Of a DNA stretch of 39,392 nucleotides, positions 22,694 to 32,084 are shown piece by piece; positions within the stretch are counted from its first letter, which is position 1; every line of letters begins with the position of its first letter. Below the pieces are notes generated by a model that saw nothing but the letters and a program-made list of their open reading frames with translations, searched no databases and was not told where the DNA came from. Source of the DNA: an uncultured Oscillospiraceae bacterium (GTDB lineage: Bacteria; Bacillota; Clostridia; Oscillospirales; Oscillospiraceae); contig CABVDR010000020.1 of the NCBI GenBank assembly GCA_902497145.1, forward strand, positions 1 to 39,392. The letters run 5' to 3'. A program made the translations under genes and the position numbers.

Positions 22694-23137
22694 ATGGAAC
22701 TGGAATCCATTTATGCTCTGATGGAACGCTTTGAGCGCTCCTCCATCTCCGGCCTGGAGCTGGAGCAAAACGGCACCCGGCTGAAGCTGGAGAAGGCTGT
22801 GGCTGTGGCCGCCGCCCCAGTGGCCGCCCCGGCTGCTGCGGCCGCTCCCGCTCCTGCAGCCGCCCCGGCCGCCGGACAGCCCACCCAAACCGAAGCGGGT
22901 GAGTACATTAAGGCCCCCCTGGTGGGTACCTTCTATACCGCTGCCGGTCCCGACGCCGCCCCCTTTGTGCAGGTGGGCGACAAGGTGCAGAAGGGCCAGA
23001 CGGTGTGCATCCTGGAGGCTATGAAGGCCATGAGCGAGATTCCCGCTCCCATGGACTGCGTCATCGAAGAGGTCCTGCTGGACAACGGAAGTCTGGCCGC
23101 CTTTGATGCCCCCCTGTTCCGGGTGCGGAGGCTGTAA
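22694..23137 (+). CDS. accB: Biotin carboxyl carrier protein of acetyl-CoA carboxylase
   Basis: Carries CO2 on biotin between AccC and AccA/AccD. The 147-residue protein has a short N-terminal helix domain, an Ala/Pro-rich flexible linker (about 36-62) and the biotinyl domain, with the biotinylated lysine K111 in EAMKAM (the common form is EAMKMM or EAMKLM). AccC starts one base after its stop codon. Confidence 0.96.
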   Translation: MELESIYALMERFERSSISGLELEQNGTRLKLEKAVAVAAAPVAAPAAAAAPAPAAAPAAGQPTQTEAGEYIKAPLVGTFYTAAGPDAAPFVQVGDKVQKGQTVCILEAMKAMSEIPAPMDCVIEEVLLDNGSLAAFDAPLFRVRRL

Positions 23138-23138
23138 G

Positions 23139-24506
23139 ATGTTCCAGCGGGTTTTGATCGCCAACCGCGGCGAAATTGCGGTACGTATTATGCGCGCCTG
23201 CCGGGAGCTGGGCGTGGAGTCGGTGTCGGTCTATTCTCAGGCCGACGCCGACGCCCTCCACGTCCAGCTGGCCACCCAGGCCGTGTGCATCGGTCCGGCC
23301 AAGGCGTCGGACAGCTATCTGAATGTGGACGCTCTGCTGACCGTGGCCAAGGAGACCGGCTGTGACGCCGTACATCCCGGCTACGGTTTTCTCTCAGAAA
23401 ATGCCGATTTTTCTGACCAGTGCGCCCAGCTGGGGCTGACCTTCATCGGTCCCTCCGGGGATGTAATCCGGATGATGGGCAACAAATCCGCCGCTCGGGA
23501 GCTGATGCAGAAGCACGGTGTGCCTGTGGTTCCCGGCTCCGACGGGGCGGTGGAGACCGCCCAGCAGGCCCAGGAGATCGCCAAAGCCATCGGCTACCCC
23601 GTGCTGGTCAAGGCCAGCGCCGGCGGCGGCGGCCGGGGCATGCGCCGGGTAGACCGCCCCGAGGACCTGGAGGCCAAGTTCCAGGAGGCCCGGGCGGAGG
23701 CTCTGGCCTGCTTTGGGGACGGGCAGCTCTATCTGGAGAAGCTCATCCTCAATCCCAAGCACATCGAGTTTCAGATCCTGGCCGACCGCCATGGCAACGT
23801 GATCCATCTTGGCGAGCGGGACTGCTCCATCCAGCGCAAGAACCAGAAGCTGGTGGAGGAATCCCCCTCTAAGATCCTCACCCCCGCGCTTCGGGAGGCC
23901 ATGGGCCAGGCGGCCGTCACCGCTGCCCGGGCTGCCGGCTATGAAAATGCCGGTACCATCGAGTTTGTGGTGGATCAGGAGGGGCACTTCTACTTCATTG
24001 AGATGAACACCCGCATCCAGGTGGAGCACCCGGTCACCGAAATGGTCACCGGCATCGACCTGGTGCGGGAGCAGCTGCGCATTGCTGCGGGGCTGCCTCT
24101 GTCGGTACGCCAGGAGGATGTGGTCCTGCGGGGCCACGCCATGGAGTGCCGCATCAACGCGGAGGACCCCACTCAGGACTTCCGCCCCGCGCCGGGCGCC
24201 ACCCGTTTCGTCCACTTCCCCGGCGGCCCCGGGGTACGGGTGGACTCTATGCTGTATAACGGCTATGAGGTATCCCCCTACTATGATTCTCTGGTAGCTA
24301 AGGTCATCGTCCACGCCCCCACCCGTCTGGAGGCCATCCGGCGGATGCGCCGCTGCCTGGAGGAGATGATCATTGAGGGGTATCCCACCACCGCCGATTT
24401 CTGTCACCTGATCCTGCATCACCCCGACTTTGTGAAGGGACAGTACGATACAGGATTCTTAGCCGCCCATCAGGAAGAGCTGCTGGGCTGGGATAAGGAG
24501 GACTAA
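23139..24506 (+). CDS. accC: Biotin carboxylase subunit of acetyl-CoA carboxylase
   Basis: ATP-dependent carboxylation of the biotin on AccB. The 455-residue protein has the N-terminal FQRVLIANRGEIAVRIMRACRELG, the ATP-grasp glycine-rich loop KASAGGGGRGMR near residue 159, and EMNTRIQVEHPVTEMVTG near 288-305, which holds the catalytic Glu and Arg. ATG 23139 lies just after the accB stop and gives a normal length. Confidence 0.97.
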   Translation: MFQRVLIANRGEIAVRIMRACRELGVESVSVYSQADADALHVQLATQAVCIGPAKASDSYLNVDALLTVAKETGCDAVHPGYGFLSENADFSDQCAQLGLTFIGPSGDVIRMMGNKSAARELMQKHGVPVVPGSDGAVETAQQAQEIAKAIGYPVLVKASAGGGGRGMRRVDRPEDLEAKFQEARAEALACFGDGQLYLEKLILNPKHIEFQILADRHGNVIHLGERDCSIQRKNQKLVEESPSKILTPALREAMGQAAVTAARAAGYENAGTIEFVVDQEGHFYFIEMNTRIQVEHPVTEMVTGIDLVREQLRIAAGLPLSVRQEDVVLRGHAMECRINAEDPTQDFRPAPGATRFVHFPGGPGVRVDSMLYNGYEVSPYYDSLVAKVIVHAPTRLEAIRRMRRCLEEMIIEGYPTTADFCHLILHHPDFVKGQYDTGFLAAHQEELLGWDKED

Positions 24507-25391
24507 ATGCAACCACTGTTTCGTTCCCGCCGGGACCGGCTGGACCGGCTGCGCCGTCAGCGGGAGCAGGCCGTGGAGGCCGCCGCCAAGCGCTCGGACG
24601 CACCCGCCGGCGGCTCCCAGACCTGTCCGGGCTGCGGCCGGGAGTGTCAGAACCAGGAGCTGGTGAAAACGGAGTATGTCTGTCCCCACTGCGGGTATCA
24701 CCTGCCCATCGGGGCTTACCTGCGTCTCTCTTTGCTGCTGGATCCCTTCACCTTCCAAGAGCTGTGGCCCTCTCTCACTGCCCCCAACGCCCTGGACTTC
24801 CCCGGATATGAGCAGAAGCTCACCGCTCAGCGGGAAAAGACGGCTCTGAGCGACGCGGCGGTGGTGGCCACTGGCAAGCTGGACGGTCGCCAGGCGGTGT
24901 TCGCCGTGCTGGACAGCCGCTTTTTCATGGGCAGCATGGGGGTGGCCGTAGGCGAGAAAATCACCCGTGGTGTAGAGTACGCCCAGAAACACAAGCTGCC
25001 GCTTATCATCTTCTCCGCCAGCGGCGGCGCCCGGATGCAGGAGGGCATTCTCTCCCTCATGCAGATGGCCAAAACCAGCGCCGCCATTGAGCGCTTTTCC
25101 AAGGCAGGCGGTCTTTACATCTCGGTGTTTACCCACCCCACTACCGGCGGCGTCACCGCCAGCTTTGCCTCTCTGGGCGACATCACTCTGGCCGAGCCCG
25201 GGGCGCTCATCGGCTTTGCCGGTCCCCGGGTCATTCAGCAGACCATCGGTCAGGAGCTGCCCGAGGGCTTCCAGCGGGCTGAGTATCTGGAGGAGCACGG
25301 CTTCGTGGATCAGATCGTTCCCCGCCGCCAGATGCGCCAGACTCTCTCCCAGCTGCTGGGCCTGCATCGAAAGGGGGTTCTCCATCGATGA
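24507..25391 (+). CDS. accD: Acetyl-CoA carboxylase carboxyltransferase subunit beta
   Basis: With AccA transfers the carboxyl group to acetyl-CoA. The 294-residue protein has the N-terminal zinc ribbon C40-x2-C43 and C59-x2-C62 and the crotonase-type core with SASGGARMQEGILSLMQMAKTS near 171-190 and HPTTGGVTASFASLGD near 211-226. Starts directly after the accC stop; its stop overlaps the accA start as ATGA. Confidence 0.96.
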   Translation: MQPLFRSRRDRLDRLRRQREQAVEAAAKRSDAPAGGSQTCPGCGRECQNQELVKTEYVCPHCGYHLPIGAYLRLSLLLDPFTFQELWPSLTAPNALDFPGYEQKLTAQREKTALSDAAVVATGKLDGRQAVFAVLDSRFFMGSMGVAVGEKITRGVEYAQKHKLPLIIFSASGGARMQEGILSLMQMAKTSAAIERFSKAGGLYISVFTHPTTGGVTASFASLGDITLAEPGALIGFAGPRVIQQTIGQELPEGFQRAEYLEEHGFVDQIVPRRQMRQTLSQLLGLHRKGVLHR

Positions 25392-26197
25392 GCAACCTAA
25401 CTGCTGCCCAGCGGGTGAAGATCGCCCGCACGCCGGGACGGCCCGGCACCATGGAATTTGTCCACAACCTGTTTACCGACGTGTTTGTCTGTCAGGGCGA
25501 CCGGTTGTGCCGGGAGGACCCCAGCATCTTCGGGGCCATCGCCCGCTTCCACGGAAAGCCGGTCACCGTCATCGGCCACCGGAAGGGACACAACTTTGAG
25601 GAAAATATGAAGTGCAACTTCGGGATGCCCTCCCCGGAGGGCTACCGCAAGGCGCAGCGGCTGATGCGCCAGGCTGAGAAGTTCGGCCGCCCGGTGATCA
25701 CCTTTGTGGACACCCCGGGGGCCTACCCCGGTCTGGAGGCGGAGGAGCGGGGACAGGGCGAGGCCATCGCCTCCTCCCTGGCTCTGATGAGCTCCCTCAC
25801 CGTGCCGGTGGTCACCGTGGTCATCGGCGAGGGAGGCAGCGGCGGCGCCCTGGCTCTTGCTGTGGGCAACCGGATCATCATGCTGGAAAATGCCATCTAC
25901 TCGGTGCTCTCTCCGGAGGGCTTTGCCTCTATTTTGTGGAAGGATGCCTCCCGAGCAGACGAGGCCGCAGGCGTGATGAAGCTCACCGCCGACGATTTGC
26001 ATCGTCTGGGCGTGGTGGATCAGGTGATCCCCGAGCCCGAGGGCGGCGCCCATGTGGATCCACGTCCGGTCTATGCCGCCGTGGACAAGGCCATCACCCG
26101 TCATCTCAGCCAGCTGAGCCGGGAGAAGGATCTGGCCGCCCACCGTTATCAAAAGTTCCGCGCCATGGGCGCGGTCCGGGAGGAGAAAGAGACATGA
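25388..26197 (+). CDS. accA: Acetyl-CoA carboxylase carboxyltransferase subunit alpha
   Basis: Partner of AccD. The 269-residue protein has the GHRKGHNFEENMKCNFGMPSPEGYRKA block near residues 62-88, FVDTPGAYPGLEAEERGQGEAIA near 107-129, and the oxyanion glycines VIGEGGSGGALALAVGNR. It is shorter than E. coli AccA, lacking much of the N-terminal extension, as common in Clostridia. Overlaps accD and fabH by 4 bases. Confidence 0.96.
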   Translation: MSNLTAAQRVKIARTPGRPGTMEFVHNLFTDVFVCQGDRLCREDPSIFGAIARFHGKPVTVIGHRKGHNFEENMKCNFGMPSPEGYRKAQRLMRQAEKFGRPVITFVDTPGAYPGLEAEERGQGEAIASSLALMSSLTVPVVTVVIGEGGSGGALALAVGNRIIMLENAIYSVLSPEGFASILWKDASRADEAAGVMKLTADDLHRLGVVDQVIPEPEGGAHVDPRPVYAAVDKAITRHLSQLSREKDLAAHRYQKFRAMGAVREEKET

Positions 26198-27132
26198 ACG
26201 GACTGCACATCCTTGGCACCGGCCGGGCGGTTCCCAAGCACATTGTAACCAACGACGATCTGGCCCGCCGGGTGGACACCAACGACGAGTGGATCGTCAC
26301 CCGCACCGGCATCCGGGAGCGGCGCTACGCCCAGGACGGGGAAACTCTCACCCAGCTGACTGTCACCGCCGCCCGTCAGGCACTGGAGCGGGCTGGGCTC
26401 AAGCCGGAGGACATCGGCCTTTGTATTACCGCCACGGTGACCCCCGACCGGCTCACCCCCGCTCAGGCCTGTCTCATTCACCAGGAGCTGGGGCTTCCCG
26501 AGGACTGCCCTGCCTTTGATCTGGGTGCGGGCTGCACCGGCTTTCTCTACGCCATGGAGACGGCGGCGGCCATGCTCCCCCGGATGAACCGGCCCTACGC
26601 CCTGCTGGTGGGGGGCGAGCTTCTCTCCCGCATTGTGGACATGGACGACCGCTCCACCTGCATTCTCTTTGGAGACGGCGCAGGGGCGGCGGTAGTGGAG
26701 TCCACCGAGGGACCCTGGTACAGCCTGCTGGGCACCCGGGGCGATAAAGACATTCTGTGGGCCCTCGGTCCCGGTCAGGGCCAGCAGTACCTGCACATGG
26801 ACGGCCAGGGAGTCTTCCAGTTTGCCCTGAAGACAGTCCCCCAGGTCGCCAAGCAGCTGCTGGAAAAGGCGGGCATGGAGAAGGAACAGGTCGACTGGTA
26901 TGTTCCCCATCAGGCCAATCACCGCATTGTGGAATCGGTAGCCAAGCGGCTGAAACTGCCTTTGGACCGCTTTTATGAAAATATGGACCGCTACGGCAAC
27001 ACGTCCGCCGGCAGCATCCCCATCGCCCTGGACGAGATGGTCGAGCAGGGACTTCTGAAAAAGGGCCAGTGGGTGATGTGCCTGGGCTTCGGCGCGGGCC
27101 TCACCTGGGGCGGAGCCCTGTTCCAGTGGTAA
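26194..27132 (+). CDS. fabH: 3-oxoacyl-ACP synthase III
   Basis: Starts each fatty acid by condensing an acyl-CoA with malonyl-ACP. The 312-residue protein has the catalytic triad C114 (GAGCTGF), H239 (VPHQAN) and N269 (YGNTSAGS). ATG 26194 overlaps the accA stop. Preference for straight or branched primers cannot be read from the sequence. Confidence 0.96.
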   Translation: MNGLHILGTGRAVPKHIVTNDDLARRVDTNDEWIVTRTGIRERRYAQDGETLTQLTVTAARQALERAGLKPEDIGLCITATVTPDRLTPAQACLIHQELGLPEDCPAFDLGAGCTGFLYAMETAAAMLPRMNRPYALLVGGELLSRIVDMDDRSTCILFGDGAGAAVVESTEGPWYSLLGTRGDKDILWALGPGQGQQYLHMDGQGVFQFALKTVPQVAKQLLEKAGMEKEQVDWYVPHQANHRIVESVAKRLKLPLDRFYENMDRYGNTSAGSIPIALDEMVEQGLLKKGQWVMCLGFGAGLTWGGALFQW

Positions 27133-27153
27133 GCGGACGGATTGGAGGATATT

Positions 27154-28080
27154 ATGAAATTAAACGAACTTTTGGGCATTGAGTTTTCCTTTATTCAGGG
27201 CGGCATGGCCAACATTGCTACCGCCGAGTTTGCCGCCGCGGTCTCCAACGCCGGAGCCCTGGGTCTCATCGGTGCCGGCGGCATGTCCCCGGAGGTATTT
27301 CAGGACAGCATCCGCCGCTGCCGTCAGCTCACTGACAAGCCCTTCGGCGTGAACATCATGCTGATGCACCCTCAGGTGGAGCAGCTGGCCGCCATCGCCG
27401 CCGAGGAAAAAGTCGCCGTAGTCACCACCGGCGCAGGCGATCCCTCCCGCTTCATCCCCGCCTGGAAAGAGGCGGGCATCAAGGTGTTCCCCGTGGTTCC
27501 CGCGGTGGCTCTGGCCAAGCTGGTGGCCAAGCGGGGCGCCGACGGCGTGATTGCGGAGGGCACTGAGAGCGGCGGCCACGTGGGCGAGACTACCACCATG
27601 GCTCTGGTGCCCCAGGTGGTGGACGCGGTGGACATCCCCGTCATCGCGGCCGGCGGCATTGCCAGCGGCCGTCAGCTGCTGGCTGCCTACGCTCTGGGCG
27701 CCATCGGCGCTCAGGTGGGCACCTGCCTGCTGGTGAGCGAGGAGTGCCCCATCCATGAGAACTACAAGAAGGCCGTTCTGAAGGCCAGCGACCGCTCCAC
27801 CGTGGTCACCGGCCGCTCCGTGGACGCCCCGGTGCGCTGCCTGCGCAACCAGATGACCAACGCCTACATCGCCAAGGAACGGGAGGGCGCCGACCGCATG
27901 GAGCTGGAGCACTTCACCCTGGGCGGCCTGCGCAAGGCCGTGTTTGACGGCGACGTGAAGACTGGCAGCGTGATGGCCGGTCAGGTAGCCGGCATGCTCC
28001 ATGAGATCAAGCCTCTGCGTCAGATCTTTGAGGAGCTCCAGGCGGGCTGCGAGCAGCGCCTGCATGAGCTGGAGAAATAA
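27154..28080 (+). CDS. fabK: FMN-dependent enoyl-ACP reductase II
   Basis: Last reduction of the elongation cycle, using FMN and NAD(P)H. The 308-residue TIM-barrel protein has IQGGMANIATAEFAAAVSNAGALGLIGAGGM at the N-terminus, the FGVNIML strand, HVGETTTMALVPQVVD near residue 144 and IAAGGIASGRQ near 169, all typical of FabK rather than of general nitronate monooxygenases. RBS TTGGAGGA precedes ATG 27154. No FabI, FabL or FabV gene is in the window, so this is the operon's enoyl reductase. Confidence 0.92.
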   Translation: MKLNELLGIEFSFIQGGMANIATAEFAAAVSNAGALGLIGAGGMSPEVFQDSIRRCRQLTDKPFGVNIMLMHPQVEQLAAIAAEEKVAVVTTGAGDPSRFIPAWKEAGIKVFPVVPAVALAKLVAKRGADGVIAEGTESGGHVGETTTMALVPQVVDAVDIPVIAAGGIASGRQLLAAYALGAIGAQVGTCLLVSEECPIHENYKKAVLKASDRSTVVTGRSVDAPVRCLRNQMTNAYIAKEREGADRMELEHFTLGGLRKAVFDGDVKTGSVMAGQVAGMLHEIKPLRQIFEELQAGCEQRLHELEK

Positions 28081-28081
28081 G

Positions 28082-29146
28082 ATGCGCATCGGGAAGCACG
28101 AGCTGGCCCTGCCCATCCTCCAGGGAGGCATGGGTGTGGGCGTGTCCATGGGAGGTCTCGCCGGGGCGGTTGCCGCCTGCGGCGGCATGGGCACCGTCAG
28201 CACCGCCGACGCGGGCTATCTGGAACCTGACTTTGAGAAAAAACCGTTTGAAGCCAATCTCCGCGCCCTGAAGCAGGAGATCGGCAAGGCCAAAGAGATC
28301 GCCAAGGGTGCCGGTATGGTGGCGGTCAACGCCATGGTGGCCACCGTCCAGTACGCCGACGCGGTACGTACTGCCGTGGCCGCCGGGGTGGACGCAGTGG
28401 TGTCCGGGGCGGGACTGCCCCTGGAGCTTCCTGAGCTGATAGGAGACAGCGGCACAGCCAAAGCGCCCATCGTCTCCTCCCCCCGAGCCGCCCGGCTCAT
28501 TTTAAAAACCTGGGACCGCAAGTACCACACCACCGCCGACTTTCTCGTGCTGGAGGGCAAGGACGCGGGCGGACACCTGGGCTTTGACGAGGAGCAGCTG
28601 AAGACCGGCACCTGTCCCACCCTGGACGAGCTGCTGCCCGGCGTTTTGGCCGAGGTACGGCCCTACGAAGAGAAGTACGGCCACCCCATTCCCGTCTTTG
28701 CGGCGGGAGGTGTGTACACCGGCGCCGATCTGGCCCGGCTCACCCAGTTGGGAGCCGCCGGGGTCCAGCTGGCCACCCGCTTCATTGCCACCTATGAGTG
28801 CGACGCCTCCCAGGGCTACAAGGATGTGCTGCTGGAAGCCAAGCAAACCGACCTGGCCATCATTCACAGCCCGGTGGGCATGCCAGGCCGTGCGGTACGC
28901 ACCCCCCTGGTGGAGCGGCTGGAACAGGGCCTGCGTCAGGCCCCGGCCAAGTGTTCCCAGTGCATCAAGGGCTGCGCCCCCGCCAAGATCCCCTTCTGCA
29001 TTACCCACGCCCTCATTGAGGCGGTGAAGGGCAACCGGGAGGAGGGCCTGTTTTTCAGCGGCTCCAATGTGGAGCGGCTGGACCGGATGGTCCATGTCCG
29101 GGACATTATGGACGAACTGATGAATGAATGGAGGGTTTCAACGTGA
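28082..29146 (+). CDS. Second NAD(P)H-dependent flavin oxidoreductase (nitronate monooxygenase family)
   Basis: A 354-residue paralogue-type TIM-barrel flavoprotein of the FabK/nitronate monooxygenase superfamily: LPILQGGMGVGVSMGGLAGAVAACGGMG at the N-terminus, GHLGF near residue 162 and FAAGGVYTGADL near 206. Unlike FabK it has a C-terminal cysteine-rich segment, KCSQCIKGCAPAKIPFCITHAL (about 290-311), that could bind a metal or Fe-S cluster. It begins two bases after the fabK stop and its stop overlaps the fabD start, so it is fixed in the fab operon. It could be a second enoyl reductase, a detoxifying flavoenzyme, or an enzyme for unsaturated chain formation; the sequence does not decide. 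Confidence 0.85.
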   Translation: MRIGKHELALPILQGGMGVGVSMGGLAGAVAACGGMGTVSTADAGYLEPDFEKKPFEANLRALKQEIGKAKEIAKGAGMVAVNAMVATVQYADAVRTAVAAGVDAVVSGAGLPLELPELIGDSGTAKAPIVSSPRAARLILKTWDRKYHTTADFLVLEGKDAGGHLGFDEEQLKTGTCPTLDELLPGVLAEVRPYEEKYGHPIPVFAAGGVYTGADLARLTQLGAAGVQLATRFIATYECDASQGYKDVLLEAKQTDLAIIHSPVGMPGRAVRTPLVERLEQGLRQAPAKCSQCIKGCAPAKIPFCITHALIEAVKGNREEGLFFSGSNVERLDRMVHVRDIMDELMNEWRVST

Positions 29147-30072
29147 AACTTGCCTTTTTGTACGCCGGCCAGGGTGCCCAGCACGTGGGCATGGGCCGGG
29201 ACCTGTATGAGATCTACCCCGCCTTCCGCCAGGTGCTGGACAGCGCCCCGGTGGACTTCGACCTGAAAAAGCTGTGCTTTGACGGCCCCGAGGACCAGCT
29301 CAATGACACCCGGTATACCCAGCCCTGCATGGTGGCCTTTGCCGCCGGGGTCACCGCCCTGCTGCGGGAGGCCGGGATCACTCCCGACTACGCCGCCGGG
29401 CTGAGCCTGGGTGAGTACTCCGCCCTCCAGTGTGCCGGCGTGTTTGACGCCGCGACTGCCATCTCCCTGGTGGCCTTCCGGGGCCAGGCCATGGCCGACG
29501 CCGTCCAGGGCCGCCCCTGCGGCATGGCCGCGGTGCTGGGGATGGACCGGGATGCCCTGAAGTCCGTATGTGAAGAGGCCAGCGACGCGGGCGTGGTGGA
29601 GTGCACCAACTTCAACTGTCCTGGACAGATCGTCATTTCCGGCGACGCCGCCGCCGTGGACAAGGCCGGGGAGCTGGCCAAGGCCGCTGGCGCCAAGCGG
29701 GTGCTGCCCCTGAAGGTGAGCGGCCCCTTCCACACCTCCCTGATGGCTCCCGCCGGAGACGCTTTAAGGGAGAAGTTCCAGTCCGTGGACTTCGGCGCCA
29801 TGGAGGTACCCGTGCTCTTTAACTGCCTGGGTGATCTCAAGGGCGAGGCGGACACCATTCCCAATCTGTTGGAGCGGCAGGTCCAGTCCAGCGTCTATCT
29901 GGAGGACACCATCCGCCGCCTGGGCGAGCTGGGCGTGGACACCGTGGTGGAGATCGGCCCGGGCCGTACCCTGTCCAGCTTTGTGAAAAAGACGGTAAAA
30001 GGCATCAAGTGCTATCCGGTGGAGACGGCCGAGGAGCTTCAGGCCGCCATCGCCGCTCTGAGAGGAGAGTAA
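29143..30072 (+). CDS. fabD: Malonyl-CoA:ACP transacylase
   Basis: Moves malonyl from CoA to ACP. The 309-residue protein has GQGAQ at 9-13, the catalytic serine S88 in GLSLGEYSAL and H197 in GPFHTSLM. A GTG start at 29143 is chosen: GGAGGG lies 7 bases upstream and the product begins (M)KLAFLYAGQGAQ. An in-frame ATG at 29128 has no ribosome binding site. The start overlaps the preceding stop as GTGA. Confidence 0.95.
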   Translation: MKLAFLYAGQGAQHVGMGRDLYEIYPAFRQVLDSAPVDFDLKKLCFDGPEDQLNDTRYTQPCMVAFAAGVTALLREAGITPDYAAGLSLGEYSALQCAGVFDAATAISLVAFRGQAMADAVQGRPCGMAAVLGMDRDALKSVCEEASDAGVVECTNFNCPGQIVISGDAAAVDKAGELAKAAGAKRVLPLKVSGPFHTSLMAPAGDALREKFQSVDFGAMEVPVLFNCLGDLKGEADTIPNLLERQVQSSVYLEDTIRRLGELGVDTVVEIGPGRTLSSFVKKTVKGIKCYPVETAEELQAAIAALRGE

Positions 30073-30076
30073 CGCC

Positions 30077-30820
30077 ATGAGTTTAACGGGAAAAATCGCG
30101 CTGGTCACCGGCGGCAGCCGGGGGATCGGCCGGGCCATCTGTCTGGAACTGGCCCGTCAGGGTGCCAATGTGGCGGTGAACTACGCGGGCAACTCCGCCG
30201 CCGCCCAGGAGACCGTGTCCGCCTGTGAGGCCCTGGGCGTGCAGGCCATCGCTATCCAAGCCAATGTGTCCGATCCCCAGGCCTGCCAGGACATGGTAAA
30301 GACGGTGCTGGACACCTTCGGCCGCATCGACATTCTGGTCAATAACGCCGGCATTACCCGGGACGGTCTGACCCTCCAGATGAAGGAGGAGGATTTTGAC
30401 GCGGTGCTGGACACCAACCTGAAAGGCGCCTTCTGCTGCTGCAAGGCGGTCTACCGCCCCATGATGCGTCAGCGCTATGGCCGCATCATCAACATGAGCA
30501 GCATCGTGGGCCTGCGGGGCAACGCCGGCCAGGCCAACTACTCCGCCAGCAAGGCGGGTCTCATCGGCTTGACCAAGTCCCTGGCCAAGGAGCTGGCCGC
30601 CCGGAAGGTCACCGTCAACGCAGTGGCCCCCGGCTTCATCGACACCGATATGACCGCCGTTCTGTCGGAGCAGGCCAAGCAGGCCATGCTCGCCACCATC
30701 CCCATGGCCAAGCTGGGCCAGCCGGAGGATGTGGCCGCCGCGGTGGCCTTCTTCGCCTCGGACGAGGCCGCCTACATCACCGGCCAGGTGCTGTGTGTAG
30801 ACGGCGGTATGGCGGTTTGA
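30077..30820 (+). CDS. fabG: 3-oxoacyl-ACP reductase
   Basis: NADPH-dependent short-chain dehydrogenase of 247 residues. Cofactor motif TGGSRGIG (11-18), NNAG (89-92), catalytic S142, Y155 and K159 (YSASK), and the C-terminal ITGQVLCVDGGMAV are all canonical. ATG 30077 follows GAGAGGAGAG. Confidence 0.97.
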   Translation: MSLTGKIALVTGGSRGIGRAICLELARQGANVAVNYAGNSAAAQETVSACEALGVQAIAIQANVSDPQACQDMVKTVLDTFGRIDILVNNAGITRDGLTLQMKEEDFDAVLDTNLKGAFCCCKAVYRPMMRQRYGRIINMSSIVGLRGNAGQANYSASKAGLIGLTKSLAKELAARKVTVNAVAPGFIDTDMTAVLSEQAKQAMLATIPMAKLGQPEDVAAAVAFFASDEAAYITGQVLCVDGGMAV

Positions 30821-30839
30821 CCGCAGAAAGGATGCTATT

Positions 30840-32081
30840 ATGGAAAAAAGACGCGTTGTCATCACCGGCATCGGTGCGGTCACTCCCCTTGGGAACACCG
30901 CCCCGGACAGCTGGCAGGCCGTCAAGGACGGCGTGTGCGGCATTGCTCCCATTACCCTGTACGACCACAGCAGCCAGAAGGTCTCTCTGGCCGCTGAGGT
31001 AAAAAACTTTGACCCCTCCGTGGCATTGGACCGCAAGGAGGCCCGGCGCATGGACCGCTTCACCCAGTTTGCCGTCACTGCGGCGGCGGAGGCGGTAGCG
31101 GACAGCGGCCTGAACCTGGAGCAGGAGGACACCGGCCGGTGCGGCGTGTCCGTCTCCAGCGGCATCGGCGGCATCGCCACCATCCAGTCCTCCTGTGACG
31201 CGGGCAATGCCCGGGGCTTTGACAAGGTTTCCCCCTTCTTCATTCCCATGGCCATCACCAACATGGCCGCGGGACAGATCGCCATTCGTCTGGGCCTGCA
31301 CGGCATGTGCATCTGCCCGGTGGCCGCCTGTGCCGGCGGCAGCAATGCAGTGGGTGACGCGTTCCGCCACATTCGGGACGGCTACGCCGAGGTGATGATT
31401 TCCGGCGGCGCCGAGGCCTCTATCACCCCTCTGGCTATGGGTGGCTTCACCTCCATGAGCGCCCTGACTACCGCCAGCGACCCCAAGCGGGCCTCCATCC
31501 CCTTTGACGCGGAGCGCAGCGGCTTTGTCATGGGCGAGGGCGCGGCCATCCTGGTGCTGGAGGAGCTGGACCACGCCCTGGCCCGCAACGCCAAGATCTA
31601 CGGCGAGGTGGTGGGCTACGGTGCTACTTGTGACGCCTACCACATCACGGCTCCCGACCCCAAGGGCACCTGGAGCGCCGCCTGCATCCAGCAGTCCCTG
31701 GACGATGCCGGTATCAGCCCGGAGCAGGTGGACTACGTCAACGCCCACGGCACCTCCACTCCCCTCAACGACAGCGGCGAGACCGCGGCTCTCCACCAGG
31801 TATTCGGCGACCACGCCAAGAATCTGATGGTCAGCTCCACCAAGTCCATGACCGGCCACCTGCTGGGAGCCAGCGGCGCGGTGGAGGCCATGTTCTCCGT
31901 GCTGGCCCTGAAGGACGGCTTCGTCCCTGCCACCATCAACTATCAGGTCCCCGACCCCACCTGCGACCTGGACATCGTCCCCAACGAGGGCCGCAAGGCG
32001 GACATTAAAGTGGCGATTTCCGATTCTCTGGGCTTCGGCGGGCACAACACCTGCCTGGTCTTCCAGAAGTGGGAGGGTTAA
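30840..32081 (+). CDS. fabF: 3-oxoacyl-ACP synthase II
   Basis: Elongating condensing enzyme, 413 residues. Catalytic C164 (VAACAGGSNAVG), H303 (NAHGTSTPLND) and H340 with K335 (SSTKSMTGHLLGASGAVEA) are present. FabF is the only elongating ketosynthase in the operon; no FabA/FabB pair is seen. Confidence 0.97.
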   Translation: MEKRRVVITGIGAVTPLGNTAPDSWQAVKDGVCGIAPITLYDHSSQKVSLAAEVKNFDPSVALDRKEARRMDRFTQFAVTAAAEAVADSGLNLEQEDTGRCGVSVSSGIGGIATIQSSCDAGNARGFDKVSPFFIPMAITNMAAGQIAIRLGLHGMCICPVAACAGGSNAVGDAFRHIRDGYAEVMISGGAEASITPLAMGGFTSMSALTTASDPKRASIPFDAERSGFVMGEGAAILVLEELDHALARNAKIYGEVVGYGATCDAYHITAPDPKGTWSAACIQQSLDDAGISPEQVDYVNAHGTSTPLNDSGETAALHQVFGDHAKNLMVSSTKSMTGHLLGASGAVEAMFSVLALKDGFVPATINYQVPDPTCDLDIVPNEGRKADIKVAISDSLGFGGHNTCLVFQKWEG

Positions 32082-32084
32082 GCG

